Shown piece by piece: positions 25,211 through 36,459 of a stretch of DNA of 64,000 bases (position 1 is the stretch's first letter; every line of letters starts with the position of its first letter). The position numbers and the translations under genes are program-made. Origin of the DNA: Phlebopus portentosus (taxonomy: Eukaryota; Basidiomycota; Agaricomycetes; Boletales; Boletinellaceae); NCBI GenBank assembly GCA_037892935.1, contig JAYXKI010000010.1, positions 1,646,716 to 1,710,715 on the forward strand. The letters run 5' to 3'. Under the pieces are notes generated by a model. That model worked only from the letters and a program-made list of their open reading frames with translations, was not told the DNA's origin and did no database searches.

Positions 25211-27017
25211 TCATCGTGTCGATTCTTTCGTCTTCTCGTCACTAGTGTCCGCGTCCTGTTCGTAACCCTCAACCTTCATGTCGTTCAAGCCAAGCTCTTC
25301 ATTCTGTTCCCATGTCCTCTCAAATAATTCTATGGTCATATTCAGATCGGGATCCGGCGCGTATAGATTTTGAAGGTATGAATTCGCCAAAGGATCTTCA
25401 AGAATAAGAGTGAACGGTCGTTCCGCGGCTTTGACCTTCATACGGATAGTAAGCATGCAAGCAATAGTAAACCTTGATGTACGACGTACAGCTTTTAGGT
25501 CGGCCAAGAAATTCTCGAATGTCCTTCTATCATCCGTGACGGAGTCGCCAGATGCGAACACTTTGTCTGACAGTTCCTCGTACACTTGATTTAGCAAACC
25601 TTCTACAGTAGTAAATCGGCCACCTAGGGTGCCAGGCTGAAGTACTAAATCTATTTCGGGGATTTTCAGCCCGCAGGATTCACTCTGTCGGACTACGTCA
25701 ACATTCCCCTTCCTCGTGCACATCAGTGACGGATAGCATACCTTTAGAATATCTCGACTTAGATCTTCCTGGTCCTCGACTTTCAACGTTATTCGTTTTC
25801 CTTTCTCAGAGATAGCAGAGCCAGATTTCACTTCATTGTCTCGGTAACCACAGTGATCGCAGTTCGTTGACATGATCAGAATATCCTAAACATCGGTCAG
25901 GGCGTCTATACGCACGATAGTGTACGGTAGGACGTACCTTGAAGTACGGTATGTTGACTTTCTTCATCAATGTATCTAGTCGCGCACCACAGCTTGAGCA
26001 TGTACCAGGGAAAGCAAAGATTTCTTCGTTTTTTCCCTCGAGACCACCACCAAGAGCCTCTTCTGCCTGCTCTCTATTCGCCACCTTCATTGGTTCAGGT
26101 GCCGGTTCTTGCGCACCTGATTCGTCGCCGGGCTCGTCTGGAGCAACGAGACCAAGCATGATATTTTGCTCGCGCGTTCGACTATATGTTCGTAGGTTCC
26201 ATTTAGGATCTGCCATAGAACCCACGAATTCAATGAAAGAATTCCCCGCAGGATCGTCCAGTTTGATCGTGAAGGGTTCCATAGGCAAATCCTTCTCTGA
26301 CGCCTTCTCGACCGCGGCACTAGTATCCCCATCAACTCGGTCTGTACCTTCCTCCCCTCCGTGAATCGCCCTGAATGCAGTTAGGATTTCTTCTATCTTC
26401 TTGTATGCCTCTTCGGCTTCTATCCGACGAAGTGGCTGGTCTGCTGACAGATCGGTGATAACATCGCGAATGAGACCCTCAACAGTAGTGAGCTGTCCTT
26501 TCCCTGGAGGAATCGTAAGCTCATATTCAGGTATGATGACGGTACACGTCGAAGATTTGACGAGCTGTCGGTCGAGATCTTTGCGCGATAGAATACGGAC
26601 TGTGTATGCTACTCCATGCTCTGTGAAGGATAAAGTTGAGCAAGCGTTTCGATACGACAGATTGGTCTTCGTCACCTCTGATGGTTCCAGCGGATTGTAT
26701 CTCGTTGTTCTGCCATCCACAGTGATCACACCGGAAAGACATTACTATAACTTCCCGGAAATACGGAATCGAGGTCAACAGCAATCTAGTCGTCCCCTAA
26801 TGAGGGTCAGAACCTAAATATGTCGATAACAGACATATACTAAAGCATAGTAACGTACATTCCCTCCACAGTTCATACACAACGATTCGACCTCCTTGAC
26901 TGCATTCTCCTCATCGACCTCGGCGGTGTTTGGACCTGTGGATGTCGGATCGGTAGTGTTGGCCGTCTTTTCGATGACGTTCCCAATTGAAGGAAAGAAT
27001 TCCTCCTTTGTAACCAT
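25211..27017 (-). CDS. ZPR1: Zinc finger protein ZPR1
   Basis: ZPR1 binds and helps fold translation elongation factor eEF1A and shuttles between cytosol and nucleus. About 510 residues in six or so exons. Two copies of the ZPR1 module are visible. Module 1: ESLCMNCGG ... [30 protein letters not shown] (C4 zinc finger split by an intron), followed by [20 protein letters not shown] and [16 protein letters not shown]. Module 2: [12 protein letters not shown] ... [20 protein letters not shown], then [20 protein letters not shown] and [16 protein letters not shown]. Both fingers keep all four cysteines. The C-terminus is acidic. The annotated start ([14 protein letters not shown]) is the only Met before the first module. 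Confidence 0.95.
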
Positions 27018-27279
27018 GGTGGATTTGAAGGTGCTATGTATCGCAGCAATATGCTATCGATGTGCTCGGATGCTGGGTAAATGGAGTGGACATGTCATCC
27101 TTTTCGATCAAGCATTTATTTATCCAGGTTACAAAGCTTTGAAAAAACTTCAGACGGGTTGCTTAGTCATACACTCGTTATTTCCGGAACATCCCCTCAC
27201 TAAATTCAGGAAAAAAAACCCTCGAGCCGAGCAGGCTTCCATCTCTATTTCAAAATAAGATACATGGAAATTCAACGTG

Positions 27280-28765
27280 CTACAGAAAGAACGTCCGTCT
27301 TGTCGTCTCCAGTTCGGGCTGACACACAGATACAAATGTTCAATTTCAACTGAAAAGAAGATCCGTGACGTAAATAAACTCACCTTCCACATCCAAATGT
27401 ATTCGTCTTTCGTAGGAGGTAACAGCGTTTTCTTGACTTTCACATCCAACTCGGGCCTCTCCAGGTCAACTTCTTCGCCCAATTCTGCGTCAGGGTTGCC
27501 TGGAGAACCGGTGACCTTGTTTTGCTTCTCTTCATCGCGATCATCCTCGTCGAGAGCCAACTTCAAACTCCTAGAAGGCTGACCCAATGCCTGTACAACT
27601 GGAGTTCCCTTCTTCATCCATCTCAACTTTAACGTGAAGCGTGGACCGATTTCTTGCAAGGCGGCTTTCTCTGGACTCCGAAATGCATACCTGAGTCGAC
27701 GTCAGTTCTCAAGGCTCCCACAAACATTCTTTTAACTGTTCATATAACGACTTGCCTGTATCTACGGAAGAAAAGATAGTCTCTCTGGTTATGCAGAGCA
27801 ACCACTTGTCGCCCCTGGAATTCTGGCATTGGCGGAAATAACGTTTGAAACATTCGGCCAACCGTATGCCCGAGTCGAGTAACGAAGTTGTTCAGAACTA
27901 ACTCGGGAAAATGTTCAGTCGGACGAGCGTGACCCTACAGAAGGGAACGAATAAATACACGATCGCATCCAGAATGAACAGCGACGTACACTTATCTGCT
28001 TCGTAAGCTGGACTGACGACAGTCTGAAGTATGCTGTGGGCCCTTCTGGGAGGTGAATCAACGTTACGGCGTCTGAATCATCAACACGGTGAGCTTTCAT
28101 GTATGGATTGCAGGTCAGGCAGGTCTGCTTACTGGGTTTCTTCATATCCTCGTTCACCACAACCATGTTCGTATATCTTCTTTCCACAGCCCAGACCGCG
28201 ACACGACCCATTTCAAAACCTTTCCCTTTCTTTCTCCGAATGAATTCCGCACCAGGGATGACATTAACCAGCTCATCGCAGAACTCATAAGTTGGCTTGG
28301 ACGATTTGAACGACGTAGTTATCAGTACTTTGGGAGGAATTGACGGATCGTTGGCAAAAGCAGAAGAAAAATATGATGCAAAGGGGTCGGATGAAATGTC
28401 CAAGAGTGACTCATCCGTGGTGGGATTCTCGTTAGGATTTGACGTTGAAGAGACTGGAGTATTGGAATGCGACGCAGGCGGAGCTGCCGTCAACGTCGAG
28501 GGATCAAATTCTCTTGTATTGTCGAGCGTTCTCGGAACGTTCTCTGTCAATCGTTTCTGAAAAAACGATATAGTTTCTGTCAGGAGGTGAATAGATAGAA
28601 TTATTGGCACACCTTTCTGGCCAGAGGGTCGTTGGCCTCCTCTTTTGCCCTTGCAAGCCTCTTCCGAAGTTTTTCCTGTCGCTTGCTTTTCTTGCTTCTG
28701 CGAGAAGCTTCCTCTCGTTTTATTTTATTCTTGATAAGCGAAGGCTGGAAACGATTGGTCGCCAT
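27280..28765 (-). CDS. RPF1: Ribosome production factor 1, Brix domain
   Basis: Nucleolar protein for 60S subunit assembly and 27S pre-rRNA processing. About 390 residues, several exons. A basic N-terminus ([20 protein letters not shown]) is followed by [17 protein letters not shown], an acidic Ser/Thr stretch, and the Brix domain: [99 protein letters not shown] and [15 protein letters not shown]. The last coding exon is tiny: [12 protein letters not shown] then TAG at 27280-27282. Start at [10 protein letters not shown]; an in-frame upstream Met (28885) would overlap the p24 promoter and has no family support. Confidence 0.94.
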
Positions 28766-28915
28766 CCTCAGCGAAGGAGGAGTCGACGTCGACGAAAAGG
28801 TGTAAGTTAAGGTAAGTTGATTTAAGCAGGGGCCGTGAATGGTAATTATTTCCCACAAATGTGATCTACGTGTCCACCCACTCACTTGACGCGACTATCA
28901 TTTTATTCTGCTGCT
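28766..28915. promoter_or_regulatory. Bidirectional promoter, RPF1/p24
   Basis: 150 bp between divergent start codons of RPF1 (-) and the p24 gene (+). Both genes must initiate here. No TATA box recognised. Confidence 0.55.
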
Positions 28916-29730
28916 ATGGGTCCTCGACGGGGCTTTCCATTGCGCACCTGCCTTCTCATACTATGGGCAGCTACGTTCGTAAATGCTCTTCATTTCTACC
29001 TTGATGCCTCAGAAAGGCGATGCTTCATTGAAGAGCTCCCAACTGATACCGTGGTAGAAGGTGCGTTCTCGTACTGTTCCTTGACAGCATAGTGCAACTT
29101 ACACTTCATGCGCAGGGCATTATAAGGCGCTTGAATGGGATGAACAGCAGCAGACATACTTGGAAAACTCCAACCTAGGAATGCTGGTCGAAGTTGATGT
29201 GCGTCTTTCCCTTCAATTGGTGTATGAGCTCGCTGACGTGGTTGGGATTCCAGGAAATGGAATCAGGTCATTCTGTCGTTCGTACTCGCGGGCCATGGGA
29301 TGGCAAATTCACTTTTACGGCACACGAAGCTGGCGATCATTCCATATGCCTTTCAGCCACCTCTTCTTCCTCTCCGAACACTCACATAAAACTGTATATC
29401 GACATTGTTGTCGGCTCGACTAGACCAAATATCGAACAGGACAGGTCACACATCTCAAATCTCGCCCAAAAGATACGTGATTTGAACTCGAAACTCGACG
29501 ACATACGTCGCGAACAACAGTATCAACGCGAACGGGAGGCAAATTACCGTGACTTAAGCGAGGCTACGAATACGCGTGCGGTGTGGTATAGCGTTCTCCA
29601 GATCGGAGTTCTCATTGCAACTTGCGTATGGCAACTTAGGCATTTGAGGGTGATTTTTCATTTGCTCTTTTTCAGGAGTGAAAGCTGAGACTTGGTTCAG
29701 AACTTTTTTGACGACAGGAAAGCGCGATAA
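28916..29730 (+). CDS. p24/emp24/GOLD-domain cargo receptor
   Basis: Type I membrane protein of COPII/COPI vesicles, ERP1/ERP5 (TMED4/9) subgroup by eye. About 215 residues, four exons. Signal peptide FPLRTCLLILWAATFVNALH, then GOLD domain with the conserved pair of cysteines (RRCFIEELP and SICLSATS), a coiled coil (NLAQKIRDLNSKLDDIRREQ), then NYRDLSEATNTRAVWYSVLQ leading into the TM segment IGVLIATCVWQLRHL. The last exon gives the cytosolic tail NFFDDRKAR: the FF COPII-type signal is present, and the end is KAR rather than a strict KKxx signal. All landmarks intact. Confidence 0.93.
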
Positions 29731-29950
29731 CCCGATGCGTGTACATATTACCTTTAATTCATATCATTTACCCGTAGTTCAAGGCGACTCTATTTTGCGT
29801 CAAGGATTTCGGACTTTACTATTGTTTCAACGTATGCAGATCTTGACCGCCAACACCGTTTTGCTAAGGTACCGCACTGCGTCGTGATGAACCTGATGTA
29901 CAGTACATGGGCTCTCTTTCTACAAACCCGAAGACACCCACTTGTTCACA

Positions 29951-31346
29951 CTAATTCTCGAATCGTAAGAGCACTTTTCTACCAAACATGCCCTTGCCAC
30001 TCGTCACTTTCTCAATGATGTCCCGAACTTTCGACGTGGCATCATCATCGCTTGCAGTTCTTGGGATATCAAGAATCATGTGGCGCGGTTCCCTCAGCTA
30101 GACATGCGTTCGTGAGTATCGTTGTTCGAACTGAATTAGGACATGCCAACCTTTCCGGTAACCATGAGCTTGGCCAGCTCATTCATCAATTCTTCCCTTT
30201 TCTTGAGGTCGTTTTCACGATACCAGCGATTCTGCATGAATCCATGTGCGGTCAAGCCTTTGAAGATGAATGCACTCGTAGGCAGCAAGAGCGGCCGCTT
30301 TGACATGGCCCCATAGGATACTAAGTGTGCATCCGGACCTAACAACCCGACCATCGCAGCTGTCGTTGGTCCAGAAACACAGTTCAGCGCGAGGCGTATA
30401 TTGGCTCCTCCAGTGACCTCTTTTATTCTTGACCGAGCAGACCTGTCGGATAAGAGCTCGAGAGGAAGAACATGAGTAGCTCCCAGTTCCTTCAACTCGT
30501 TTTCCAATGAGGAAAAGCCCGGCCTAAAAGATAATCAGTATTCGGGCGTCATTAAATAATGGCTAAAGCTACATGCCTGTCTCTCACAAAATTAACTGAT
30601 TTCAGCTCACGATGAGCAGCTATCTGTATGACCGCTTGTCCCACCTGATGAAATGTCCCGTTAGAAAGGAGTATGATACCATAGACTTTGTGCACTAACG
30701 GCACTGTTTGCACCATTCTGCACAATCCAATCCCCTGGTCTTAGCTCCACGAAGTTGTTGAGCATATTATAGGCCGTAGGAGGATTCACCTGTCATGCGA
30801 GTAACAAACGTATTTTCAGACAGCCCGCATCAGGAGAGCTCATCCGCGTACAGACATAGTAGCGCCTTGCACTTCGGAAATAGTAGCAGCCCTTCCAATC
30901 TTCGGCACCTTTATGACGTCTTGTTCACCGACATTTGCACCTGTCGACCAAGTGCCGGACTGAGGCTTGACCATCACAACTCGGTCGCCTGATGCAAGAC
31001 CACCAACACCCTCTCCGACCTCTTGGACTTCTGCAAGTCCTTCGTTGCCCGCTATGAAGCATGGCTCCTCTGCGCTTCCAGGTCCCACCTGAGCGAGGTC
31101 AGCTCGTGCTTCGGGCTTTGCAGGATAGACGCCCTCAATGACATTGATGTCTGACGGGTTGATAGGGGAGAGAATATAACGGATGTTGACCGACTTGGGT
31201 CGAGGTGGTGGTAAATTTGGAAAGGACACGACACGCACGACCTTCATCGGATCACCATTGGAAGTGAATACAACAGCGCGATTTGTCAAGAAGTTCGTTG
31301 AAAACATGCGGAGAGATGGGCCGCTAAGCACTGGTGCTCGCTGCAT
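29951..31346 (-). CDS. ETR1: Mitochondrial enoyl-[acyl-carrier-protein] reductase
   Basis: MECR/Etr1 performs the NADPH-dependent last step of mitochondrial fatty acid synthesis (lipoate precursor). About 385 residues; medium-chain dehydrogenase fold without zinc. Landmarks: NRAVVFTSNGDPMKVVRVV, ILSPINPSDINVIEGVYP, IAGNEGLAEVQEVGEGVGGL, GDRVVMVKPQSGTW, NPPTAYNMLNNFVELRPGDW, IVQNGANSAVGQAVIQIAAH (NADPH loop), SVNFVRDR, ALNCVSGPTTAAMVGLL and LVSYGAMSKRPLLLPTSAFI. Start taken at MQRAPVLSGPSLRMFSTNF (31346), which gives a basic, Ser-rich presequence; an in-frame Met at 31376 is also possible. Convergent with the p24 gene. Confidence 0.93.
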
Positions 31347-31565
31347 CGAAAAGTGAATGATATTACCGCAATGCATGCTACTTGTGGGGGTTGAGGACAA
31401 GAGGCTCCAACTCTGATGCGCCCAAAACGTGGAGGTTTCGGTCACGTGTTTATCAGCATAAAGTATCGAGGGCGGGCGGCGCCCAAGTCGGACTCGGACT
31501 CGGGAAGAAGATCGATTTTTGCACATAATGTCCTGCAGCTACATAAGATCGGGAGAAAAGATAAT
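31347..31565. promoter_or_regulatory. Bidirectional promoter, ETR1/unknown gene
   Basis: 219 bp separate the divergent starts. GC-rich in the middle (31450-31505). No specific element recognised. Confidence 0.45.
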
Positions 31566-33076
31566 ATGCTTAGTTTCGTATTCTCCCTTCAAGAAATCGG
31601 TAAGTCGCTCGTAGCTGTCTTAATTTTCCTATTGTATGCTGACCACTTACAGTAAGCCTTTTGGCTGGCACGTTGTCAGCCTTTTGGAAAATGCTCAGGT
31701 GCGCGCTTTCGAAGTACACGAATCATTTCTTATCACCACAATCTATTGATTTACTCGTCTCGCTCTTTTCAAATTTGATGCTTTCTCTCAGGCGCTCAAA
31801 ATCAGAGACCTTTGTTTCGTCTTTGGTAATTACTGGGGACCTTGGTCGTGTTAATGATGGATCTCATCATGGACAACTCAATCCTTCGGCGGTAACCCTC
31901 GGCTCTGATGACAAAGGGCCTCTTGGTGCTGATCTTCTAAAGCCACTACTCTCTTTGCCTATTATGGAGCCTATCATGGATCTTGTGATGAAACGGGGTA
32001 TCGTAAAAAATGGTGCTGACGACCTGCAGAAAGAGCTTCTTTTTGTCCTGACCGAAGCCATGAATGATCCATCCAGTCCCTGGGCCAAGCTTGTGCCTAA
32101 GGCACCTCCCGTTGTTGGACCTCGGACCCCTGAGCAATATCTGTGCGTTGTGGATATCGCGATAAATGCTCGGAAGGAAGCAAAGGAAAAGACTAAGATT
32201 GCAAAATTTTGGAAGCAATTGGTCTCAACGACAACCAATTCGTTGGGTGAAGGTGTTCCTCTCACGCCGAGCCCTTCGGACATCTCCGACACTGGATTAA
32301 GTGAACCGCTTTCATCGACACGCAAGCTTGGGATGGAAGAGCTGATCGCGAAGCGCAGAGGTGTTGCGGCTGTCTCTGAAATCAAGGTCGACGTCGGTTC
32401 GGACGATGATTCCATCGAATACCGGGGTATGTCGGACGAATCGCATTTCTTTGATCCAAGTTCCATCACTTGCGTTTCACCAGAACCTGCCTGTGCTCGA
32501 AAGCCTGACTTGGACACGATACCTACCAGTTGCAAATCGGAAAATGCATCATGTTCCACAAAATCCCGGATACCTTCACTGAAGAGACATCAAACTACTC
32601 CGCCGCATGCTGTACTCCAAGATGCCGACTCGTCTATCCATCCCGGGCTTCTGACTAGACCACATACATGCTGCAACAAATCCAGGAGCATCCAGTCCAA
32701 GAGTCAAAGTTCTCGAACAGCATTGTCATCTGTCCAAACCAAATGCCGCATGTACGAATCACTTTCCTCATGTCCTTCTTCTACTCCCGCAAGGAGTTCT
32801 CTTCCGCTTCGGACATCGATCCCGAGTGTAATGGAGAACTTGCTTTTGGAAGGCGGGTATGCAAAAGTCAGGAGCGGGTCGTTACGTGCCGCTACCACGA
32901 AAGTTGAAGAGAGTACACAATCAGGTACCTGTTTGACTTCTAGCGGCGTCCGAAAAGTCCGAAAAGTAGCATCCCAGCTCAAGTCCTCGTGTATACCCCA
33001 GGCACGTCGTGGACAGACAGGTCTATCTAGCACGAAGTCCTCAGACAAGAATTGTACACTCGTAATTATGCCTTGA
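31566..33076 (+). CDS. Conserved-looking hypothetical protein
   Basis: Two exons: a 34-nt first exon (31566-31599), a 53-nt intron (31600-31652) and a long second exon ending at TGA; 485 residues. I do not recognise the family. The N-terminal 50 residues form a hydrophobic then amphipathic region (FVFSLQEIVSLLAGTLSAFW). Residues of about 95-200 look folded and helical, with LGADLLKPLLSLPIMEPIMD and PEQYLCVVDIAINARKEAKE. From about residue 210 on the protein is Ser/Thr/Pro-rich, basic and apparently disordered, with several possible proline-directed phosphosites. It may be membrane-associated through the N-terminus. Divergent from ETR1 and convergent with the MFS gene. Confidence 0.7.
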
Positions 33077-33276
33077 GCTTGTACGTGTACATACGCACTC
33101 TGCCTCATCTAGGAGCAAACACAGACACCTTCCGACAAAGGAAATGCCATCCGATATCAGGCAGGAAATACTGCATTCTGTTTCATTCTTGCGCACCTCG
33201 TTCATATTGCACATTGTATTGTAAACCAAACAGCATACATTCGTCAAGACGGATAGGCATACAACAGTAGATTTCT

Positions 33277-35826
33277 TCACAACGTGTAGCGGTATCGGCT
33301 ATATTTATCACCTTTGTCCCTCCTCGCATCATCCACCGTCGCATACCGACCATTCTTCTCGTTGATACTTTCAATTGTATCGTTCACTCCTACGATTATC
33401 TCGTCCCTTTCTCCGCGTCTGCGCAGCTCGTTCTCCCTGCGGAGATAGATTATCATGACAACGGCAGCACAGAAGCCCATTCCGATATACATGAGAATGA
33501 TGCCATGTCCCAGGGTATACCATGGTTGATCCCTCGCCCGATACTAAAGAGAATATAATATCGGATCCGGGTGTCGTTGGAGAACATGCGTCATCAAAAC
33601 TCACCACATTCGAACTGACAGCCCCATTTATGTTTCCGCTAATAAGGTAAACAATAAACAAGTATCTAACGAAAACACACCGGAATACATACAAGCTGAT
33701 AGCCATTCCCAGAGAGACACTCCGTTTGTACGAGCCCTCAACATTATTGGACACCCAGGCACTAGTGTCGGATTGAATAAAGCGGAATAACCTTTAAACA
33801 AGTCTTTGACATTTACATTACATTAGCTAAAAAGATATTTCAGTATTGTCCCAAGGTCACTCTAGCAAAATTAAGACACTCACGAATTAATGGATATATT
33901 CCACTTTAGAAGGGAGTAAAAATAATCGAGGCCAACATGTCAGTAACATCAGAGTCCAATATTTCAGACCTACCATGCAGCCAGATATACAGCAAAGTAC
34001 GATAGCGCCGCAGATCTCGAGAAAATCAGAATTAGATATCCTGACCCAGCTAAGGACGTCCAGTCAGGTGTAAGAAGTCTAGCATGAAGTGCCGCAAAAT
34101 AGAACGAACCAAGACAGAATAAGCCGCTGAAGAATCAGGACAAACTAATTAGCGTGAGACAGAAGGGAAGGATACGGAAAGGCATACAGAGTGAAGAAGC
34201 CGCGTCTTCCAAGTCTATCAGCCATAAGGCCGATTGCGCAAGTCAAAATACAAGCGACCACGTATGCTGGTACAGTGAGCAAGTTGGCAGGCGTGGCACG
34301 GTAGCCTTGTGACGGGACATCAGAACTGGCGCAAGCATTCAGACAGGAGTCGCGGACCTACCCAACTGATTGATAATACTAGGAAGGAACAAAGAAAACT
34401 TTATCGAGCGCTTTAGTAAAGCTCAAAATAGCCACTTTGGAGATTACACTCACGCCGTAGAGCGGACCATCAACGCCCGCGTAAATTAACACTAAAAATA
34501 AAGCCGTCAGGTGCGCATCCTGGATATTCGATAAGGACAAGCGTACTTCCGATCCAAGTCTTCACGTCAAGCAGACTCTCTCTAATGTAATGCCATCTGA
34601 GCTTCTCACCAGCGGCAGAATACTGGTCGTCACCCTGAAGCCTGCGGATGACGAACACGCGCTCTTTCTCGGTAAGGAAACGAGCAGTGTCAGGAAAGTC
34701 CTGGATAATAAAGAAAGAAGCAACTCCTGCCACAACAGTGGCAAGCCCTTCCAGGATGAAAATCCATGCCCTTCGTTGTTTCATGATAAGTAAATTTCGG
34801 AGATATTTATAGTGTTGTTGGTGACATACCAGGCTGGTTTGCCACCAATGCCGTCCATCTCGGCGATTGCTGCCTGCAGATGTACAAGAATTGTTAGATT
34901 GAAGAAACAGTAAGAAAACAAGAAAAAAGGCCATACGGCAAGCAAACCGCCGAAAGCACCTGAGGCCGTGGCAGCAGAGAAGAATAGAGCGGCGCGAATG
35001 CCGAACTCGTGACGTTTGTACCAGCTGTATAGACAAGTAAGCGAATCGACCCTGGAGGAACAATTAAAAACGAAACACTGTTCACCATGAGAGATAGTAA
35101 TTTACACCAGGGAAGAGACCAGCTTCAAACAATCCAAGAAACCAGCGCATAGCTGGTTGTAGATCCGTCAGTCGCGACTTTGCCACCGGGGCTATCTAAA
35201 GAGCAGCTGGACGTACTGAGTAAGCCGCTGTAGTCATGAACAAGTCCCTGAACAGTCTGAAAGGGGTAGCATAAGCTCCGATGTCAATGTCAATCGGGTC
35301 AAAAATATCATACCATCATGATACCCCACAGAAGCATGAGGAAGGAGAGCCAGATCGAGGGACGGAGACGCTTGAGAAAGACGTTGGAGGGTACCTTGAA
35401 GGCCAGACGTTAGACAAGTGCAATAACGCGCTCTAATCATTACCAACCTCGAATATAGCGTAAGAGAAGAAGAAAATGGTAAGACCCATCAAGTACTGAT
35501 GGTCGGTGAGATTGAGGTCTTGTTCCAGGCCGTACAACTTTGGAGCATCAGGGCCAAAAAGCGCAATAGAGGCGAATATAAGATCATACCTTGGCATTGC
35601 CGATACTTGATCTGTCGAGGAAGCTAAGGAGATAGAGAAAAGATAACCAAGGAATGAGAGTCCAGTCTAGCTTGCGGAGGAGCTTCTTCTCGTCGATGCC
35701 CGAGGTATCCACGTCGGGACGATAAACACTCGTAGCGGGCTTGTTGACTTCCTCAACCGTCTCGACTCGCTCTTTCTCTATCGAAGCTCGTCCGGCTGGA
35801 TGCTTTTCAACATCGGGAGAAGACAT
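33277..35826 (-). CDS. MFS transporter, Dal5/allantoate permease (ACS) family
   Basis: Plasma-membrane proton symporter of the anion:cation symporter class, which imports carboxylated nutrients (allantoate, nicotinate, pantothenate and similar); substrate cannot be told. Many short exons. Landmarks: EKKLLRKLDWTLIPWLSFLY, LSFLDRSSIGNAK, FFFSYAIFEVPSNVFLKRLR, AWIFILEGLATVVAGVASFF, FLTEKERVFVIRRLQGDDQY, ADRLGRRGFFTL, AWVSNNVEGSYKRSVSLGMA, GNINGAVSSNVYRARDQPWY and the tail KGDKYSRYRYTL. The family architecture is complete. One junction is a problem: after a 20-nt exon (33884-33903, CGIYPLI) the following exon should begin at about 33771 with the Pro-Asp-Thr-Ser codons, but the bases just before it read AT rather than AG, so the acceptor looks damaged or the model needs another exon. 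Confidence 0.85.
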
Positions 35827-36459
35827 GGTACCGCCGAAGGAAAGGGATACTGGGAGCAGAGAGCGAGAGTAGGAACAGAGGCGGCCCTGCGCGACTCGAA
35901 GGAGGTTTTATACTTAAGCTGAGAGGAGGATTGAAATGGAACCAGGACTGGTCACGCGAAAGATTCGGACCGAATGAAATTGATGAAATAGAAAAGCAAA
36001 ACATCAGAAATCAGCAACAAACATAGAAAGAGATCTCGATCAACCAGGTACCAAGACTCAAGGGAAGGCATCAGCATGTGGTGCTTCTCAAATGGTCGTC
36101 GGAAGAGAGGTCTGCAGGTCAAGCTCCTAGAGGGATAAAGTTCAGGGTACGGTCTTTTTCCGAAGACGTTATCAGCGTTAGGATGGAATGCCCAGACATG
36201 AATATCTTAAGTACAATATAGAAAAAGGGAAAACTGGATTGGATTGGATGATGTGGCGGAAGGAAGAAGCGTAAAAGCGGCGGATGAATACGAGAAGCTT
36301 TCCTCCAGTCACGGGGGTCGTTGCGGGGGAATGCGGGGGCAGGGGAATAATCGAATAGAAAATAACATTTCTTGGCCCGCGATCAAAATCAAAATGAATT
36401 GATGTGGCCAAAGCCGTTATCAATATCAACTCTCACCTTCTCCTGCCCAGCAAACTATC
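35827..36459. promoter_or_regulatory. Divergent intergenic region, MFS/VPS9
   Basis: 633 bp between divergent start codons; contains the promoters of both genes. Purine/pyrimidine-skewed, with no open frame or repeat of note. Confidence 0.4.

Noticed and set aside
31867..32559. 230-codon antisense frame opposite the unknown gene
   Set aside because: Mirror of a real coding frame with no domain of its own.
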